A DNA stretch of 64,000 bases from Arcobacter venerupis (GCF_013201665.1 NZ_CP053840.1:372001-436000); one strand, 5' to 3'. Numbered from the stretch's first letter, positions 36,978 through 48,726 are shown. Made by a program: numbers and translations. The notes: generated by a model not told the origin, from the sequence alone.

Positions 36978-38306
36978 ATGGAAGAGTCTAAAGAAGAAAC
37001 AAAAACAAAAACCACAGCTTCAAAAAAGGCAAGAACACATATTCCTGTTGAAGGTTATAAAATTGAACAACTAAGGGAATTCCCTTTAGAGACACTTATT
37101 AATATAGCAAATGAACTTGAAGTTGAAAATCCACAAGAATTAAAACGACAAGATTTAATGTTTACAATTTTAAAATCACAAATCGATGCAGGTGGTTTTA
37201 TTTTATTTACTGGTATCTTAGAGATAAAAGAGGGTGGATTTGGATTTTTAAGAGCAATTGATGGGAATTTTTCTGATACATCAAATGACTCTTATGTAAG
37301 TGCAACACAAATTAGAAAATTTGCTTTAAGAACTGGTGATATTGTTTCTGGACAAGTTAGACCTCCAAATAAAGAGAGTGAAAAGTACAATGCTTTATTA
37401 AAAATTGAAGCAATAAATTATCTACCTGTAAAAGAATCAAAAAACAGACCTCTATTTGATAACTTAACTCCTTTATATTCTACTAAAAGATTTAACTTTG
37501 AATATGAATCAACAAGAATGACAGGAAGAATGCTTGATTTATTTGCTCCAATGGGTAAAGGTCAAAGAGGACTTATTGTTGCACCTCCAAAAACTGGTAA
37601 AACTGAATTATTAAAAGAGTTAGCTCACGCAATTGCAAGAAATCATCCTGAAGTTACATTAATGGTTTTATTAATTGATGAAAGACCAGAAGAAGTTACT
37701 GATATGCAAAGAAGTGTAAGAGGTGAAGTTTATTCTTCTACTTTTGATTTACCTGCACATAACCATGTAAGAGTTGCCGAAATTGTTATTGAAAAAGCAA
37801 AAAGACTTGTAGAAATGAAAAAAGATGTAGTTATCTTATTAGATTCTATCACAAGATTGGCAAGAGCATATAATACAGTAACACCATCTTCTGGAAAAGT
37901 ACTCTCAGGTGGAGTTGATGCAAATGCTTTACATAAACCAAAAAGATTTTTTGGAGCTGCTAGAAATATAGAAGAGGGTGGAAGTTTAACAATTATTTCA
38001 ACTGCACTTATTGAAACTGGTTCAAAAATGGATGAAGTAATTTTTGAAGAGTTCAAAGGAACTGGAAATAGTGAAGTTGTACTTTCAAGAAACGCAGCAA
38101 ATAAAAGAGTTTACCCAGCTCTTGATATTACAAAATCTGGAACTAGAAAAGAAGAATTACTTCTTACTCCTGATGTTCTACAAAAAACTTGGATTTTAAG
38201 AAATGCAATTTCTCAAATGGATGAAGTTGAAGCACTTAAATTCTTATACTCAAAAATGCAAAAAACTAAAAATAACGAAGATTTTTTTAACTCAATGAAT
38301 GAATAG
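36978..38306 (+). CDS. rho: Transcription termination factor Rho
   Basis: Hexameric RNA helicase that ends transcription. The 442 residues start with a Lys/Glu/Thr-rich extension. The Rho N-domain ([18 protein letters not shown]) and cold-shock RNA-binding fold ([12 protein letters not shown]) follow. The ATPase has Walker [12 protein letters not shown] near residue 200, [16 protein letters not shown], and [14 protein letters not shown] with Walker B. The Q-loop and R-loop regions are intact. Confidence 0.97.
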   Translation: MEESKEETKTKTTASKKARTHIPVEGYKIEQLREFPLETLINIANELEVENPQELKRQDLMFTILKSQIDAGGFILFTGILEIKEGGFGFLRAIDGNFSDTSNDSYVSATQIRKFALRTGDIVSGQVRPPNKESEKYNALLKIEAINYLPVKESKNRPLFDNLTPLYSTKRFNFEYESTRMTGRMLDLFAPMGKGQRGLIVAPPKTGKTELLKELAHAIARNHPEVTLMVLLIDERPEEVTDMQRSVRGEVYSSTFDLPAHNHVRVAEIVIEKAKRLVEMKKDVVILLDSITRLARAYNTVTPSSGKVLSGGVDANALHKPKRFFGAARNIEEGGSLTIISTALIETGSKMDEVIFEEFKGTGNSEVVLSRNAANKRVYPALDITKSGTRKEELLLTPDVLQKTWILRNAISQMDEVEALKFLYSKMQKTKNNEDFFNSMNE

Positions 38307-38328
38307 AAGAAGTGTTTTACACTTCTTT
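38306..38328 (+). terminator. Hairpin after rho
   Basis: A ~10-bp stem (38306-38315 with 38319-38328, loop TTT) immediately after the rho stop. The T-tail is poor, so it is a weak terminator or an RNA-end stabiliser. Confidence 0.5.
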
Positions 38329-38433
38329 ATTCTACTAATTGCAAATAAATTTCAATAAAACACTCAATAATTATACTTTAACTCATATCTTATTCATTTT
38401 TCTATATTATTGCATCTCTTATAAGGATAAAAA

Positions 38434-39390
38434 TTGATTAACATTAAAAATTTAAACAAACATTATGGTGATACTAAAGTTTTAAATGATATTTCTATTG
38501 ACATAAAAAAAGGTGAAATTTTTGCTATTGTTGGACATAGTGGTGCGGGAAAATCCACATTAATGCGTTGTATTAATGGCCTTGAAAATTATACTAATGG
38601 CTCACTAAAAGTTAATGATAAAGAGATTAAAGATTTACAAAAAAATGAATTAAGAGAATTTAGAAAAAATGTGGGAATGATATTTCAACACTTTTCTTTG
38701 ATTCAAAGAAAAACAGTATTTGAAAATATTGCTTTGCCAATGCAATTATGGGGATATAAAAAAGAAGAAATTTTAAAAAAAGTAAATGATTTATTGATTT
38801 TAGTTGGTTTAGAAGAGAAAATAGATTCTTATCCAAATCAATTAAGTGGAGGTCAAAAACAAAGGGTTGCAATAGCTAGAGCTTTAACTTTAGATCCAGA
38901 TATTTTACTTTCAGATGAAGCAACTTCTGCTCTTGATCCAAATACAACTACATCAATTTTAAATCTATTAAAACAGATAAATGAAAAGCTAAATATAACT
39001 ATTATTTTAGTTACACATGAAATGGAAGTTGTAAAACAAATAGCTCAAAAAGCACTTTTGTTAGATCATGGAAATATTATTGGTTTTGATACAACAGAAG
39101 AGTTGTTTTTAAAGCCAGATGTTAAAATGAAAGAATTCTTAGGTGAAACGGAAGTTGTACCAAAAGATGGAATTAATATAAAAATATATTTTCCTAAAGA
39201 TAATGCTTTTCAATCTTTTATTACCAAAATGGCAAGGGAACTTGATAAGGATTTTAATATTGTATGGGGAAAACTTGAAGAGATAAATGGTCATATTATT
39301 GGAAATATGGTTATAAATATTGAAGAAAAAGATAAAGAGTTAGTTATTAATTATATAAAAGAACATGATATTGTTTGGGAGATATTATAA
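38434..39390 (+). CDS. metN: Methionine ABC transporter ATP-binding protein
   Basis: 318-residue ATPase of the MetNIQ importer. Walker [10 protein letters not shown] (34-42), the ABC signature [15 protein letters not shown], Walker [15 protein letters not shown], and a C-terminal NIL domain (~240-318) that senses methionine and inhibits transport. It begins with TTG at 38434 after AAGGA, and its stop overlaps the metI start. Confidence 0.94.
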   Translation: MINIKNLNKHYGDTKVLNDISIDIKKGEIFAIVGHSGAGKSTLMRCINGLENYTNGSLKVNDKEIKDLQKNELREFRKNVGMIFQHFSLIQRKTVFENIALPMQLWGYKKEEILKKVNDLLILVGLEEKIDSYPNQLSGGQKQRVAIARALTLDPDILLSDEATSALDPNTTTSILNLLKQINEKLNITIILVTHEMEVVKQIAQKALLLDHGNIIGFDTTEELFLKPDVKMKEFLGETEVVPKDGINIKIYFPKDNAFQSFITKMARELDKDFNIVWGKLEEINGHIIGNMVINIEEKDKELVINYIKEHDIVWEIL

Positions 39391-40028
39391 TGACAGATAT
39401 TTTAATTAATGCACTTGGCGAAACTATTTATATGTCATTTGTATCTACATTTTTTGCTGTTATGATAGGTTTCTTTTTAGCAATTATCTTAACACTTACT
39501 TCAAAAGATGGATTAAGAGAAAACCTAAAAGTATATGCTACTCTTGATGTGGTAATTAACACTTTACGGTCTTTCCCTTTTATTATTTTAATGATAGTTT
39601 TATTTCCTGTTACAAAATTCTTAATAGGTAAAAGTATTGGAACAACGGCTGCCATTATTCCTCTTACAATTGGAGCTGCACCTTTTATTGCAAGATTAAT
39701 TGAAAGTGCATTTAAAGAAGTAGATTTTGGTGTAATTCAAGCTGCAAAATCATTTGGAGCAAGTGATTTTCAAATCATATTCAAAATTATGTTAGTTGAA
39801 GCCCTTCCCTCTATCATCTCAGCAATTACCTTAACTTTGATTACAGTAATTGGATTTTCAGCAATGGCAGGTGCTGTTGGTGGTGGAGGATTGGGTGATG
39901 TTGCCATTAAATATGGTTATTATAGATTCCAAACAGAAACAATGATTTATACAGTATTAATCTTAATTGCATTGGTACAAGTTGTTCAAAGTTTGGGCAA
40001 TTATTTATACAAAATTACAAAAAAATAA
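39390..40028 (+). CDS. metI: Methionine ABC transporter permease
   Basis: 212-residue inner-membrane permease with five hydrophobic segments. LRSFPFIILMIVLFP and the EAA loop VIQAAKSFGASDFQIIFKIM, which docks MetN, are clear. The ATG at 39390 overlaps the metN stop (TAATG). Placed between ATPase and binding-protein genes, it completes MetNIQ. Confidence 0.93.
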   Translation: MTDILINALGETIYMSFVSTFFAVMIGFFLAIILTLTSKDGLRENLKVYATLDVVINTLRSFPFIILMIVLFPVTKFLIGKSIGTTAAIIPLTIGAAPFIARLIESAFKEVDFGVIQAAKSFGASDFQIIFKIMLVEALPSIISAITLTLITVIGFSAMAGAVGGGGLGDVAIKYGYYRFQTETMIYTVLILIALVQVVQSLGNYLYKITKK

Positions 40029-40038
40029 AGGAAAATTT

Positions 40039-40866
40039 ATGTTAAAAAATATTTTAAAGTTTACGCTTGCAAGTGCTTTAGCACTTGGATTTAGTGCTTG
40101 TAATGATTCAAAAGAATCAAAAGAAGTTAAAGAAACAAAAGTTGAGAAAAAAGAGATAGTTATAAAAGTTGGAGCAACACCAGTTCCCCATGCGGAAATA
40201 TTAGAAGCAGTTAAACCTATATTAAAAGCAAAAGGTTATGATTTACAAATCGTAGAATTTACAGATTATGTAACTCCAAATATTGCTGTAAATGAGGGTG
40301 AATTAGATGCAAACTTCTTCCAACATTTACCATACTTAGAAGAGTTTAATAAAAACAAAAATACAGATTTAGTAAAAACTGTAAATGTACATTTAGAGCC
40401 AATGGGATTATATTCACATAAAATCAAAGCATTAAGTGAACTAGCAGATGGGGCAACAATAGCAGTTCCAAATGACCCAACAAATGAAAGTAGAGCTTTA
40501 GATATTTTAGCTAAACAAGGTCTTTTATCATTCAAAGATGTTCCATTTAAAACAATAGTTGATATTGTAAATAATCCAAAAAATCTACAAATTAAAGAGT
40601 TAGATGCACCACAATTACCAAGAGTTTTAGATGAAGTTGATGCTGCAATTATTAATACAAACTATGCACTTCCTGCAAATTTAAATCCATTAACAGATGC
40701 AATAGTTTTAGAATCAAAAGATTCTCCTTATGCAAATATTATTGTAGTAAAAAGAGGAAATGAAAATAAAGATTCTATAAAAGCATTAGATGAAGCTATT
40801 AATTCAGAAGATATTAGAACATTTATCAAAGAAAAATATAAAGGTTCTATAGTAGAAGCTTTTTAA
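40039..40866 (+). CDS. metQ: Methionine-binding lipoprotein MetQ
   Basis: 275-residue substrate-binding lipoprotein. The signal ends at FSAC, and a Lys/Glu-rich linker follows. The NlpA/MetQ fold starts at IVIKVGATPVPHAEILE and includes FTDYVTPNIAVNEGELDANFFQHLPYL (split over ~70-100) and the C-terminal DIRTFIKEKYKGSIVEAF. The ATG at 40039 follows AAAGGA and gives a correct signal peptide. Followed by a terminator. Confidence 0.93.
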   Translation: MLKNILKFTLASALALGFSACNDSKESKEVKETKVEKKEIVIKVGATPVPHAEILEAVKPILKAKGYDLQIVEFTDYVTPNIAVNEGELDANFFQHLPYLEEFNKNKNTDLVKTVNVHLEPMGLYSHKIKALSELADGATIAVPNDPTNESRALDILAKQGLLSFKDVPFKTIVDIVNNPKNLQIKELDAPQLPRVLDEVDAAIINTNYALPANLNPLTDAIVLESKDSPYANIIVVKRGNENKDSIKALDEAINSEDIRTFIKEKYKGSIVEAF

Positions 40867-40873
40867 TTTTAAT

Positions 40874-40900
40874 AAGAGAGATTAATTTCTCTCTTTTTTA
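40874..40900 (+). terminator. Intrinsic terminator after metQ
   Basis: AAGAGAGA (40874-40881) pairs with TCTCTCTT (40888-40895) around a 6-base loop, followed by T residues, 8 bases after the stop. Confidence 0.8.
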
Positions 40901-40995
40901 ATCTATTCTGTAACTTTATTTCCAAAAAATATATATAAAATATACAATTGTTTAAAAAATATATAATTATTTGATAGAATAATCCTTCAATTTAG

Positions 40996-42363
<1,368 letters not shown>

Positions 42364-42368
42364 TTTTT

Positions 42369-42412
42369 ATGTAATACTCTAATTATAGAGTATTACATCT
42401 TTTCTTTTTTTA
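42369..42412 (+). terminator. Intrinsic terminator after gdhA
   Basis: A perfect 13-bp stem (42369-42381 with 42386-42398, loop ATTA) followed by a T-rich tail. Confidence 0.9.
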
Positions 42413-42473
42413 CTAATCATTTTCTTTATAAACTTATGATAAAATATTCCCTTATTACTAATAAAGGCACAAA

Positions 42474-43259
42474 TTGAAAGTAGGTGTATTTGATTCAGGA
42501 TTGGGAGGATTAACTGTTGTTAGTTCTATTCAAAAAATATTTAAAGGGGCAGAACTTTTTTATATTGCAGATACTGCATATGCTCCTTATGGCGAAAAAA
42601 CTCCCGAACAAATCTTAGATAGATGTGTTAATATAACTAATTATCTTTTAGAAAAGCACGAAATAAAGGCTTTAATAGTTGCTTGTAATACAGCAACCAG
42701 TGCTGCTATAAAACATTTAAGAGAAAAATTTCCTTTTTTAATTGTAATTGGAACAGAACCTGGAATTAAACCTGCAATTTTAAATACAAAAACTTCTCAT
42801 GTTGGAGTTTTAGCAACACCCGCAACACTAAAAGGTGACAAATATCAACTATTAGTAAATAAGCTATCAAGTATAAAAAATGTGACTCTTTATGAACAAG
42901 CTTGTGTTGGATTAGTTGAGCAGATTGAAAAAGGTGAAATAAATACACCAAAAACACTTGAAATGCTAGAAAAATGGTTAAAACCAATGAGAGAAAATAG
43001 TGTTGATACAATAGTTTTAGGTTGTACTCATTATCCATTGGTAGATGAAGTTATAAAAAAAGTTATGGCAAATGATGTAACTTTAATAGAAACAGGAAAT
43101 GCAATAGCAAAAAGATTAATTCTTTTAAGTGCACATTTAGGTCATATAAATGAGGGAAATCTTGAAATAAGTGTTTGCCATACTGGTGAAATAAACAAAC
43201 AAATGATAGAAAAAATTTTAGAAAATAAAAATATAGAAGTTAGGAAATGTACAATATGA
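42474..43259 (+). CDS. murI: Glutamate racemase
   Basis: Supplies D-glutamate for peptidoglycan. The 261 residues include VGVFDSGLGGLTVV, the first catalytic cysteine in ALIVACNTATSAA, TEPGIKPAI, and the second in TIVLGCTHYPLVDEV. Translation starts at TTG (42474) after AAAGG. The stop overlaps the dnaX start at 43256 (ATGA). Confidence 0.95.
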   Translation: MKVGVFDSGLGGLTVVSSIQKIFKGAELFYIADTAYAPYGEKTPEQILDRCVNITNYLLEKHEIKALIVACNTATSAAIKHLREKFPFLIVIGTEPGIKPAILNTKTSHVGVLATPATLKGDKYQLLVNKLSSIKNVTLYEQACVGLVEQIEKGEINTPKTLEMLEKWLKPMRENSVDTIVLGCTHYPLVDEVIKKVMANDVTLIETGNAIAKRLILLSAHLGHINEGNLEISVCHTGEINKQMIEKILENKNIEVRKCTI

Positions 43260-45289
43260 GTCAAGAAATTTTAGAAAAAAGAGTTTTAGCCTTAAAATAT
43301 AGACCTCATAGATTTGAAGATTTAGTTGGGCAAAGTACAGTTTCTCAAACTCTTTCATTAGCTTTGGATTCAGATAGATTATCTCATGCATATCTATTTT
43401 CAGGGCTTAGAGGAAGTGGAAAAACTTCAACAGCTAGAATTATGGCAAAAGCATTATTATGTTCAAATGGTCCAACTTCAAAACCTTGTGAAGTTTGTGA
43501 TAACTGCAAAAGTGCAAATTCAAATAGACATCTTGATATTATTGAAATGGATGCTGCATCAAATCGTGGAATTGATGATATAAAAGATTTGATAGAACAT
43601 ACAAAATATAAACCAAGTTCTGGAAGATTTAAAGTATTTATAATCGATGAAGTTCATATGCTTACAACTCAAGCTTTTAATGCACTTTTAAAAACTTTAG
43701 AAGAACCACCAGGTTTTGTGAAGTTTATTTTAGCAACTACAGACCCATTAAAATTACCAGCTACTATTTTGAGTAGAACTCAACATTTTAGATTTAACAA
43801 AATTGCAACTTCTGATGTAATTCATCATTTATCTCATATTTTAAATGAAGAAAATATTAATTATGAAAAAGATGCTTTGGAAATTCTTGCAAGAACTGGA
43901 CAAGGAAGTTTAAGAGATACTTTAACTTTACTTGACCAAGCAATAATCTTTTCAAAAGGGAAAGTAAATACAACAAGTGTTGTGGATATGTTAGGTTTAA
44001 TTGACCCTAAACTTATGGATAATATTTTTTCAATTATTTTAAATAAAGGTGATATAAGTCAAATAATTAAAGATTTAGAAAGTTATGAAGTTTCTCAAAT
44101 CTGTGATGAAATGGCTATTTATTTAAAAGATAAAATGCTTTCTAAAAATACAAAATTTGATTTACTTTTATTTGATAGATTTTTTAGAATTTTAAGTGAT
44201 GCAAAACATTTATTGGCAATAAATAGCGATGGTGGTTTTGTTCTAATTTTAACTTTTATGAAAATGATTGAAGCTACAAATTTAAAAACTATTGATGATA
44301 TTATAAATCAAGTTGAAAAAATAGAAGTAAAAAAAGAAACTCCAATTTCTAAGCCAGTTGAAAAAATAGTAGAAAAAGTTGTTGAGGCTCCTATTGAAAA
44401 AATTGAAGAAAAAGTAATTGAAAGAGTTATTGAAAAAGTAGAAGAGATAAAATCAGTTTTTGTTGAACCTGAAACAAAAATAGAAGAACTAACTCCCTTT
44501 GATGAAGTTTTAGTTCAAAGTGATAATATTATGGATTTAGGAATGATTGATGCTATTGAAGTTGTTGATTATTCAACTCCTTTTGATGAATTACCTACAA
44601 CTCCTATTGTTCAAAAAGAGCAAATAATAGAAAAACCAAAAGATATAGAAATTGTTGAACATAAAATCGAACATCAAGTGCAAGCAAATATTTTTGAAGA
44701 GATAGAAATCGTTCCTATTGAAGAAGTATTTGAAGGGGAAGATGATGTTCAAAATGAATTATATGAAAAATTAACTGCAAAAGTTTATGATAGAGACCCT
44801 GATTTAGGTGAATGTTTTGAAAAGAATTTTATATTTAATGGATTTGAAAATAAAAAGTTATATATAACTTCTTATGCTCAAGATGAAGATAGAAAGTTTT
44901 TATATAAACATTTTGGAATAATAAAAACTTTTGCTCAAGATATATTTGGAAATGATGTTGAGTTAGATTTTAAAAAGGAAGAACCCTCCGTACTAGAGAA
45001 TAAAAACGAAGAAAAGATTGAAAAAGTAGAATCTGAAATTATTCATGAAGAACTCAGTTTAAAAAAACAAGAAACTCAAGAGTTAATTCAAGAGCCAAAT
45101 GATGATACAGGTTCAATGCTTGAAGAGATAGAAATGGGTTCAGGTTGTGTGGCAGATATGCACAAAGGTGAAATAACTAAACCTTCACAACAAGAGTTAC
45201 AGTTAAATGATATTTTAAATTCAAAGATGCTTGATAAAGCAAAAGAGTTATTTGATATAAAAAAAATCACTGTAAAAGCTAGAAGTTAA
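43256..45289 (+). CDS. dnaX: DNA polymerase III subunit tau (possibly also gamma)
   Basis: 677-residue clamp-loader ATPase. Domain I has Walker A in GLRGSGKTSTAR (near residue 50), the zinc cysteines of CSNGPTSKPCEVCDNC, and FIIDEVHMLT. Domains II-III end near residue 350. A long Glu/Lys/Val-rich linker (EKIVEKVVEAPIEKIEEK) and a C-terminal polymerase-binding region follow. The ATG at 43256 overlaps the murI stop and has better spacing from TAGGA than the ATG at 43247. An A7 run at 44329-44335 may allow a short gamma form. Confidence 0.94.
   Translation: MSQEILEKRVLALKYRPHRFEDLVGQSTVSQTLSLALDSDRLSHAYLFSGLRGSGKTSTARIMAKALLCSNGPTSKPCEVCDNCKSANSNRHLDIIEMDAASNRGIDDIKDLIEHTKYKPSSGRFKVFIIDEVHMLTTQAFNALLKTLEEPPGFVKFILATTDPLKLPATILSRTQHFRFNKIATSDVIHHLSHILNEENINYEKDALEILARTGQGSLRDTLTLLDQAIIFSKGKVNTTSVVDMLGLIDPKLMDNIFSIILNKGDISQIIKDLESYEVSQICDEMAIYLKDKMLSKNTKFDLLLFDRFFRILSDAKHLLAINSDGGFVLILTFMKMIEATNLKTIDDIINQVEKIEVKKETPISKPVEKIVEKVVEAPIEKIEEKVIERVIEKVEEIKSVFVEPETKIEELTPFDEVLVQSDNIMDLGMIDAIEVVDYSTPFDELPTTPIVQKEQIIEKPKDIEIVEHKIEHQVQANIFEEIEIVPIEEVFEGEDDVQNELYEKLTAKVYDRDPDLGECFEKNFIFNGFENKKLYITSYAQDEDRKFLYKHFGIIKTFAQDIFGNDVELDFKKEEPSVLENKNEEKIEKVESEIIHEELSLKKQETQELIQEPNDDTGSMLEEIEMGSGCVADMHKGEITKPSQQELQLNDILNSKMLDKAKELFDIKKITVKARS
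44329..44352 (+). promoter_or_regulatory. Candidate -1 frameshift (slippery) site in dnaX
   Basis: In the reading frame the codons are gtA AAA AAA G, an ideal A AAA AAA heptamer. A -1 shift reads Arg-Asn-Ser-Asn-Phe then a TAA at 44350-44352. The product would be ~365 residues, ending just after domain III, like the gamma form of E. coli. No stimulatory stem-loop was identified, so shifting or transcript slippage is unproven. Confidence 0.4.
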
Positions 45290-45354
45290 ATATTAACTTT
45301 TTATTAATGTAAAAAAGATAGACTACAAGTTAGTTTTAAATAAGGAAAAAATAA

Positions 45355-46191
45355 ATGAATAAATTCTCGACAATATTGTCAATTAGTGTTTTATTGACAA
45401 GTGCCTTATATGCTTCAAGTGATGAAGATATTATTAGTTTTGAGCAAAAAAGAATAGCACAAAATCCAAATGTAAAAATTAAAAGTGTAAAAATAAATAC
45501 AAAGAAAGAGTTACCTTTAAAAGGTTGGTCTGGTTATATTTTAGATGTTGAAGCAAATGTTCAAGGAAAAGATATAAATGCAAAAGATATACTTTTTTCT
45601 GATGGAAAATATATCTCTTTAGAACTAATAGATGCTGAATCTGGGAAATCTTTAAAAGATTTAGTAACTCCAAATTTAACAGATAAATATTATGATAAAT
45701 CAAAAATAATTGCAGGAAATCCTAATGCAAAAAATAAATTAGTAATTTTCTCTGATCCTTTATGTCCATTTTGTAAAGATTTTGTACCTGAAGTAATTAA
45801 ATATGTAAATAAAAATAGTGATAGCATTGTTTTATATTATTATCATTTTCCATTAACAGGACTTCATCCAGCAGCAGAACCAATGTCAAAAATAATTGAA
45901 GTTGCAAAAGAAAAAGGTATGAAAGATGTTGAGTTAAAAGTTTATGAAAAAGACTGGGAACCATATTTCACTGTTAAATCTACAGATGAAAAAGTGATAT
46001 TAGATGCCTTTAATAAAGAGTTTAAAACTAGTATTAAATTAGAAGAAATTTCTGCAAAAAAAATAACTGATATTCTTCTAAAAGACCTTGCAATGGGTGA
46101 AGAAGTTATGGTTTCAGGAACACCAACTATATTTGTAAATGGAGAAAAAGATTCTTCAAAACTTAAATATGAAACATTAGGTAAAAAATAA
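45355..46191 (+). CDS. Periplasmic thioredoxin-fold thiol:disulfide protein (DsbA/DsbC-like)
   Basis: 278 residues with a signal peptide (SISVLLTSALYA, cleaved near residue 20). An N-terminal ~110-residue domain may serve dimerisation as in DsbC. The thioredoxin fold has the redox motif CPFC (C137-C140) in FSDPLCPFCKDF and the cis-proline in SGTPTIFVNGE. The CPFC active site and LHPAAEPMSK helix suggest an oxidase or isomerase of exported proteins. Independent unit upstream of hemC. Confidence 0.87.
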   Translation: MNKFSTILSISVLLTSALYASSDEDIISFEQKRIAQNPNVKIKSVKINTKKELPLKGWSGYILDVEANVQGKDINAKDILFSDGKYISLELIDAESGKSLKDLVTPNLTDKYYDKSKIIAGNPNAKNKLVIFSDPLCPFCKDFVPEVIKYVNKNSDSIVLYYYHFPLTGLHPAAEPMSKIIEVAKEKGMKDVELKVYEKDWEPYFTVKSTDEKVILDAFNKEFKTSIKLEEISAKKITDILLKDLAMGEEVMVSGTPTIFVNGEKDSSKLKYETLGKK

Positions 46192-46209
46192 ATTTATTAA
46201 GAAGGTAAT

Positions 46210-47148
46210 ATGGAAAAATTAGTAATAGCAACAAGAAGAAGTCAACTTGCTCTTTGGCAAAGCGAATATGTAAAAGCAAAACTTCAAGAACATTATCCAG
46301 ATATGCAAATTGAACTTCAAGAGTTTGTAACAAAAGGTGATAAAATTTTGGATGTTCCTTTGGCAAAAATTGGTGGGAAAGGACTTTTTACAAAAGAGCT
46401 TGAAGTAGCAATGCTTGAAGGAACTGCACATTTAGCAGTTCACTCTTTAAAAGATGTTCCAACACAATTTGAAGATGGTTTACAACTTGCTGCTGTTACA
46501 AAAAGATTTGACCCAAGAGATGCTATCTTAAGCAATAAATATGCTTCTTTAGAAGAATTACCACAAGGTGCAATTGTAGGAACAACAAGTTTAAGACGAA
46601 GAATGGCTATTAAAATGTTAAGACCAGATATTGTTTTAAAAGATTTAAGAGGAAATATCAATACTAGAATTGCAAAATTAAATGCAGGTGAATATGATGC
46701 AATTATACTTGCAGCTACTGGTATTCAAAAACTTCAAATAGAAAATGAAGTTAAATTCTTTACTCCAATTGAAACAGATGTAATGATTCCATCTATGGGA
46801 CAAGCAACACTTGGAATTGAAACTACAAATAATCCAGAAGTATTAGAAATAGTAAAAGTATTAAATGATAATGATGCACACATAGAGTCAACAATTGAGA
46901 GAAGTTTTGTTGATACACTTCAAGGTGGTTGTCAAGTTCCTATTGGTGTAAAAGCAACTATTATTGATGAAAATTCTGTTAGAGTTCAAGCAATTGTTGG
47001 AATGCCTGATGGAAGTGAATATATAAGTGAAGATATAACAGCTGATATTAATGATTTTGAAAAAGTTGGTCGAAATTTAGCTCAACTTTTTATTGACCAA
47101 GGTGCAAAAGAGTTACTAGAGCGAGCTGAAAAATTAGCTTTTAAATAA
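46210..47148 (+). CDS. hemC: Porphobilinogen deaminase (hydroxymethylbilane synthase)
   Basis: Polymerises four porphobilinogens in haem synthesis. The 312 residues contain RRSQLALWQSEYV, FVTKGDKILDVPLAKIGGKG (in part), HSLKDVPTQ, TTSLRRRMAI, and C241 in LQGGCQVPIG, which carries the dipyrromethane cofactor. An AGAAGG site precedes the ATG. The isochorismatase-family gene follows at 20 bases. Confidence 0.97.
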   Translation: MEKLVIATRRSQLALWQSEYVKAKLQEHYPDMQIELQEFVTKGDKILDVPLAKIGGKGLFTKELEVAMLEGTAHLAVHSLKDVPTQFEDGLQLAAVTKRFDPRDAILSNKYASLEELPQGAIVGTTSLRRRMAIKMLRPDIVLKDLRGNINTRIAKLNAGEYDAIILAATGIQKLQIENEVKFFTPIETDVMIPSMGQATLGIETTNNPEVLEIVKVLNDNDAHIESTIERSFVDTLQGGCQVPIGVKATIIDENSVRVQAIVGMPDGSEYISEDITADINDFEKVGRNLAQLFIDQGAKELLERAEKLAFK

Positions 47149-47168
47149 ATTTAAATCAAGGAGATAAT

Positions 47169-47711
47169 ATGAGAATAAATGTTGAAGATGCACTTTTTTG
47201 TTTAGTTGACGTTCAAGATAAGTTATACCCACATGTTACAAATAAAGAAGAAACAGAGAAAAATCTAGTTACTTTAGTAAAAGGTTTAAAAGTTCTTAAT
47301 ATTCCTTTTATTATAAACGAACAATATAAAAAGGGAATTGGAGAAACAATTCCCTCTTTAAATGAGTTAGTTCAAGATTATCCACATTTTGAAAAAGTTA
47401 CTTTTTCTTGTTGTCAAAATGAAGCAACAATGGATGCAATTAATGCAACAAATAAAAAAGTTGTAATTGTAGCTGGAATTGAAACTCATGTTTGTGTTTT
47501 ACAAACTTGTATTGATTTACTTGAATCAGGTTTTGAAGTTGTTTTAGTTACAGATTGTTGTACTTCAAGAAAACAAAAAGATACTGATATGGCAATTACA
47601 AGATTAGTTCAAGAAGGAGTAATTCCTACAACTTATGAATCTTTACTTTTTGAGTTAACTTTAACTGCAAAAAATCCAGTTTTTAAAGAGATTTCATCTT
47701 TAGTAAAATAA
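47169..47711 (+). CDS. Isochorismatase-family cysteine hydrolase
   Basis: 180 residues with the catalytic pattern of the family: D14 in CLVDVQDKL, a mid-protein Lys in FEKVTFSC, and C109 in VAGIETHVCVLQT. LVTDCCTSRKQKD follows. Members include nicotinamidases, ureidoacrylate hydrolases and uncharacterised housekeeping hydrolases of this ~180-residue size; the substrate is unknown. It lies downstream of hemC on the same strand and ends head-on with the diguanylate cyclase gene. Confidence 0.88.
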   Translation: MRINVEDALFCLVDVQDKLYPHVTNKEETEKNLVTLVKGLKVLNIPFIINEQYKKGIGETIPSLNELVQDYPHFEKVTFSCCQNEATMDAINATNKKVVIVAGIETHVCVLQTCIDLLESGFEVVLVTDCCTSRKQKDTDMAITRLVQEGVIPTTYESLLFELTLTAKNPVFKEISSLVK

Positions 47712-47721
47712 GAGTTTTTTC

Positions 47722-48726
47722 TTATTTTACTATAGAATTTTTACCACTATTTTTGGCTTTGTACATTTTTTTGTCAGCTAAACTTAGGATCTCTTCGTAA
47801 GAAGAAAATCCTTTGTTAAACTCAACAATTCCAATACTAAGAGTAATTTCACCAAATCTTGTTGATGTAAATTTGCTCGAAGTTATATTCATAAGTCTAT
47901 TCATATGTTCATTTGCACTATCAAGTGTATTATCAACACTAATTATACAAAATTCTTCACCACCAAGTCTAAATACATAATCTAAACCTTTTCTTGAGTG
48001 TTCTAATAATATTTCTGCAAAATATTTAAGAACAAAATCTCCACCTTCATGGCCAAATTTGTCATTTATATTCTTGAAATTATCTATATCAATATAAGCT
48101 AAAGTTGCTTTTGTAGAATCTCTATTTACTTGGGCATAGACATCAGAACAAACTTTTGTAAAATATCTTCTATTATATAAAGAAGTTAATGTGTCAGTAA
48201 TTGTTAACTCTTGTAATTGATTTCTAATTATTTGATTCTCTTTTTCTAACTCTATTCTTCTTGTTTCTCTTTGAATTTTTCTTGAGTATATTAATGCTAT
48301 ATCATTTAATTCTTCGGGTAATTCTCTGATTAATTTAGAATAAATTGCAATATGTCCTATGCAATTGTTATTATTATCAGTAATAGGTATCCCATAAAAA
48401 CTTTCAAATTTTTCATCTAGTAATTCTAAAAAATTGTATTTTACATGTTCTTTTATTTTTATTATTTTATTGTCAAAAACAAATTTTCCAGGGATTCCAT
48501 TTAAATCTATAATTTCAGGAAGTTTATTATTTGTTGAGTATAAAACTTCTACTTTTGTAGTTGGATTAAAATCTATAGCTTTAGTGATATATACTAAATC
48601 AGCTTGAAATAGTTTTTTTATCTCAATTGCTGTGTGTTCTATAAATTCATCACCTGTATAGTAAGAAGTTATTTCAAGTATTGATTTTAGGGCTTCATAT
48701 GGATTAAATTTAAATGAATTATCCAC
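47722..48726 (-). CDS. GAF-domain diguanylate cyclase
   Basis: 334 residues. A GAF-like sensory domain (~residues 15-150) and a short coiled coil precede a GGDEF domain (~175-334) with TDTLTSLYNRRYF and the active-site FRLGGEEFCII. It should make c-di-GMP in the cytoplasm. At the inhibitory I-site position the sequence is KGLD instead of RxxD, so product inhibition may be weak. Substrates of the GAF domain are unknown. Single gene. Confidence 0.92.
   Translation of the reverse strand: MDNSFKFNPYEALKSILEITSYYTGDEFIEHTAIEIKKLFQADLVYITKAIDFNPTTKVEVLYSTNNKLPEIIDLNGIPGKFVFDNKIIKIKEHVKYNFLELLDEKFESFYGIPITDNNNNCIGHIAIYSKLIRELPEELNDIALIYSRKIQRETRRIELEKENQIIRNQLQELTITDTLTSLYNRRYFTKVCSDVYAQVNRDSTKATLAYIDIDNFKNINDKFGHEGGDFVLKYFAEILLEHSRKGLDYVFRLGGEEFCIISVDNTLDSANEHMNRLMNITSSKFTSTRFGEITLSIGIVEFNKGFSSYEEILSLADKKMYKAKNSGKNSIVK

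Noticed and set aside
38340-38433. SAM or methionine riboswitch before metN
   Set aside because: The ~95-base gap holds no recognisable S-box, SAM-II or T-box elements, only AT-rich promoter-like sequence.
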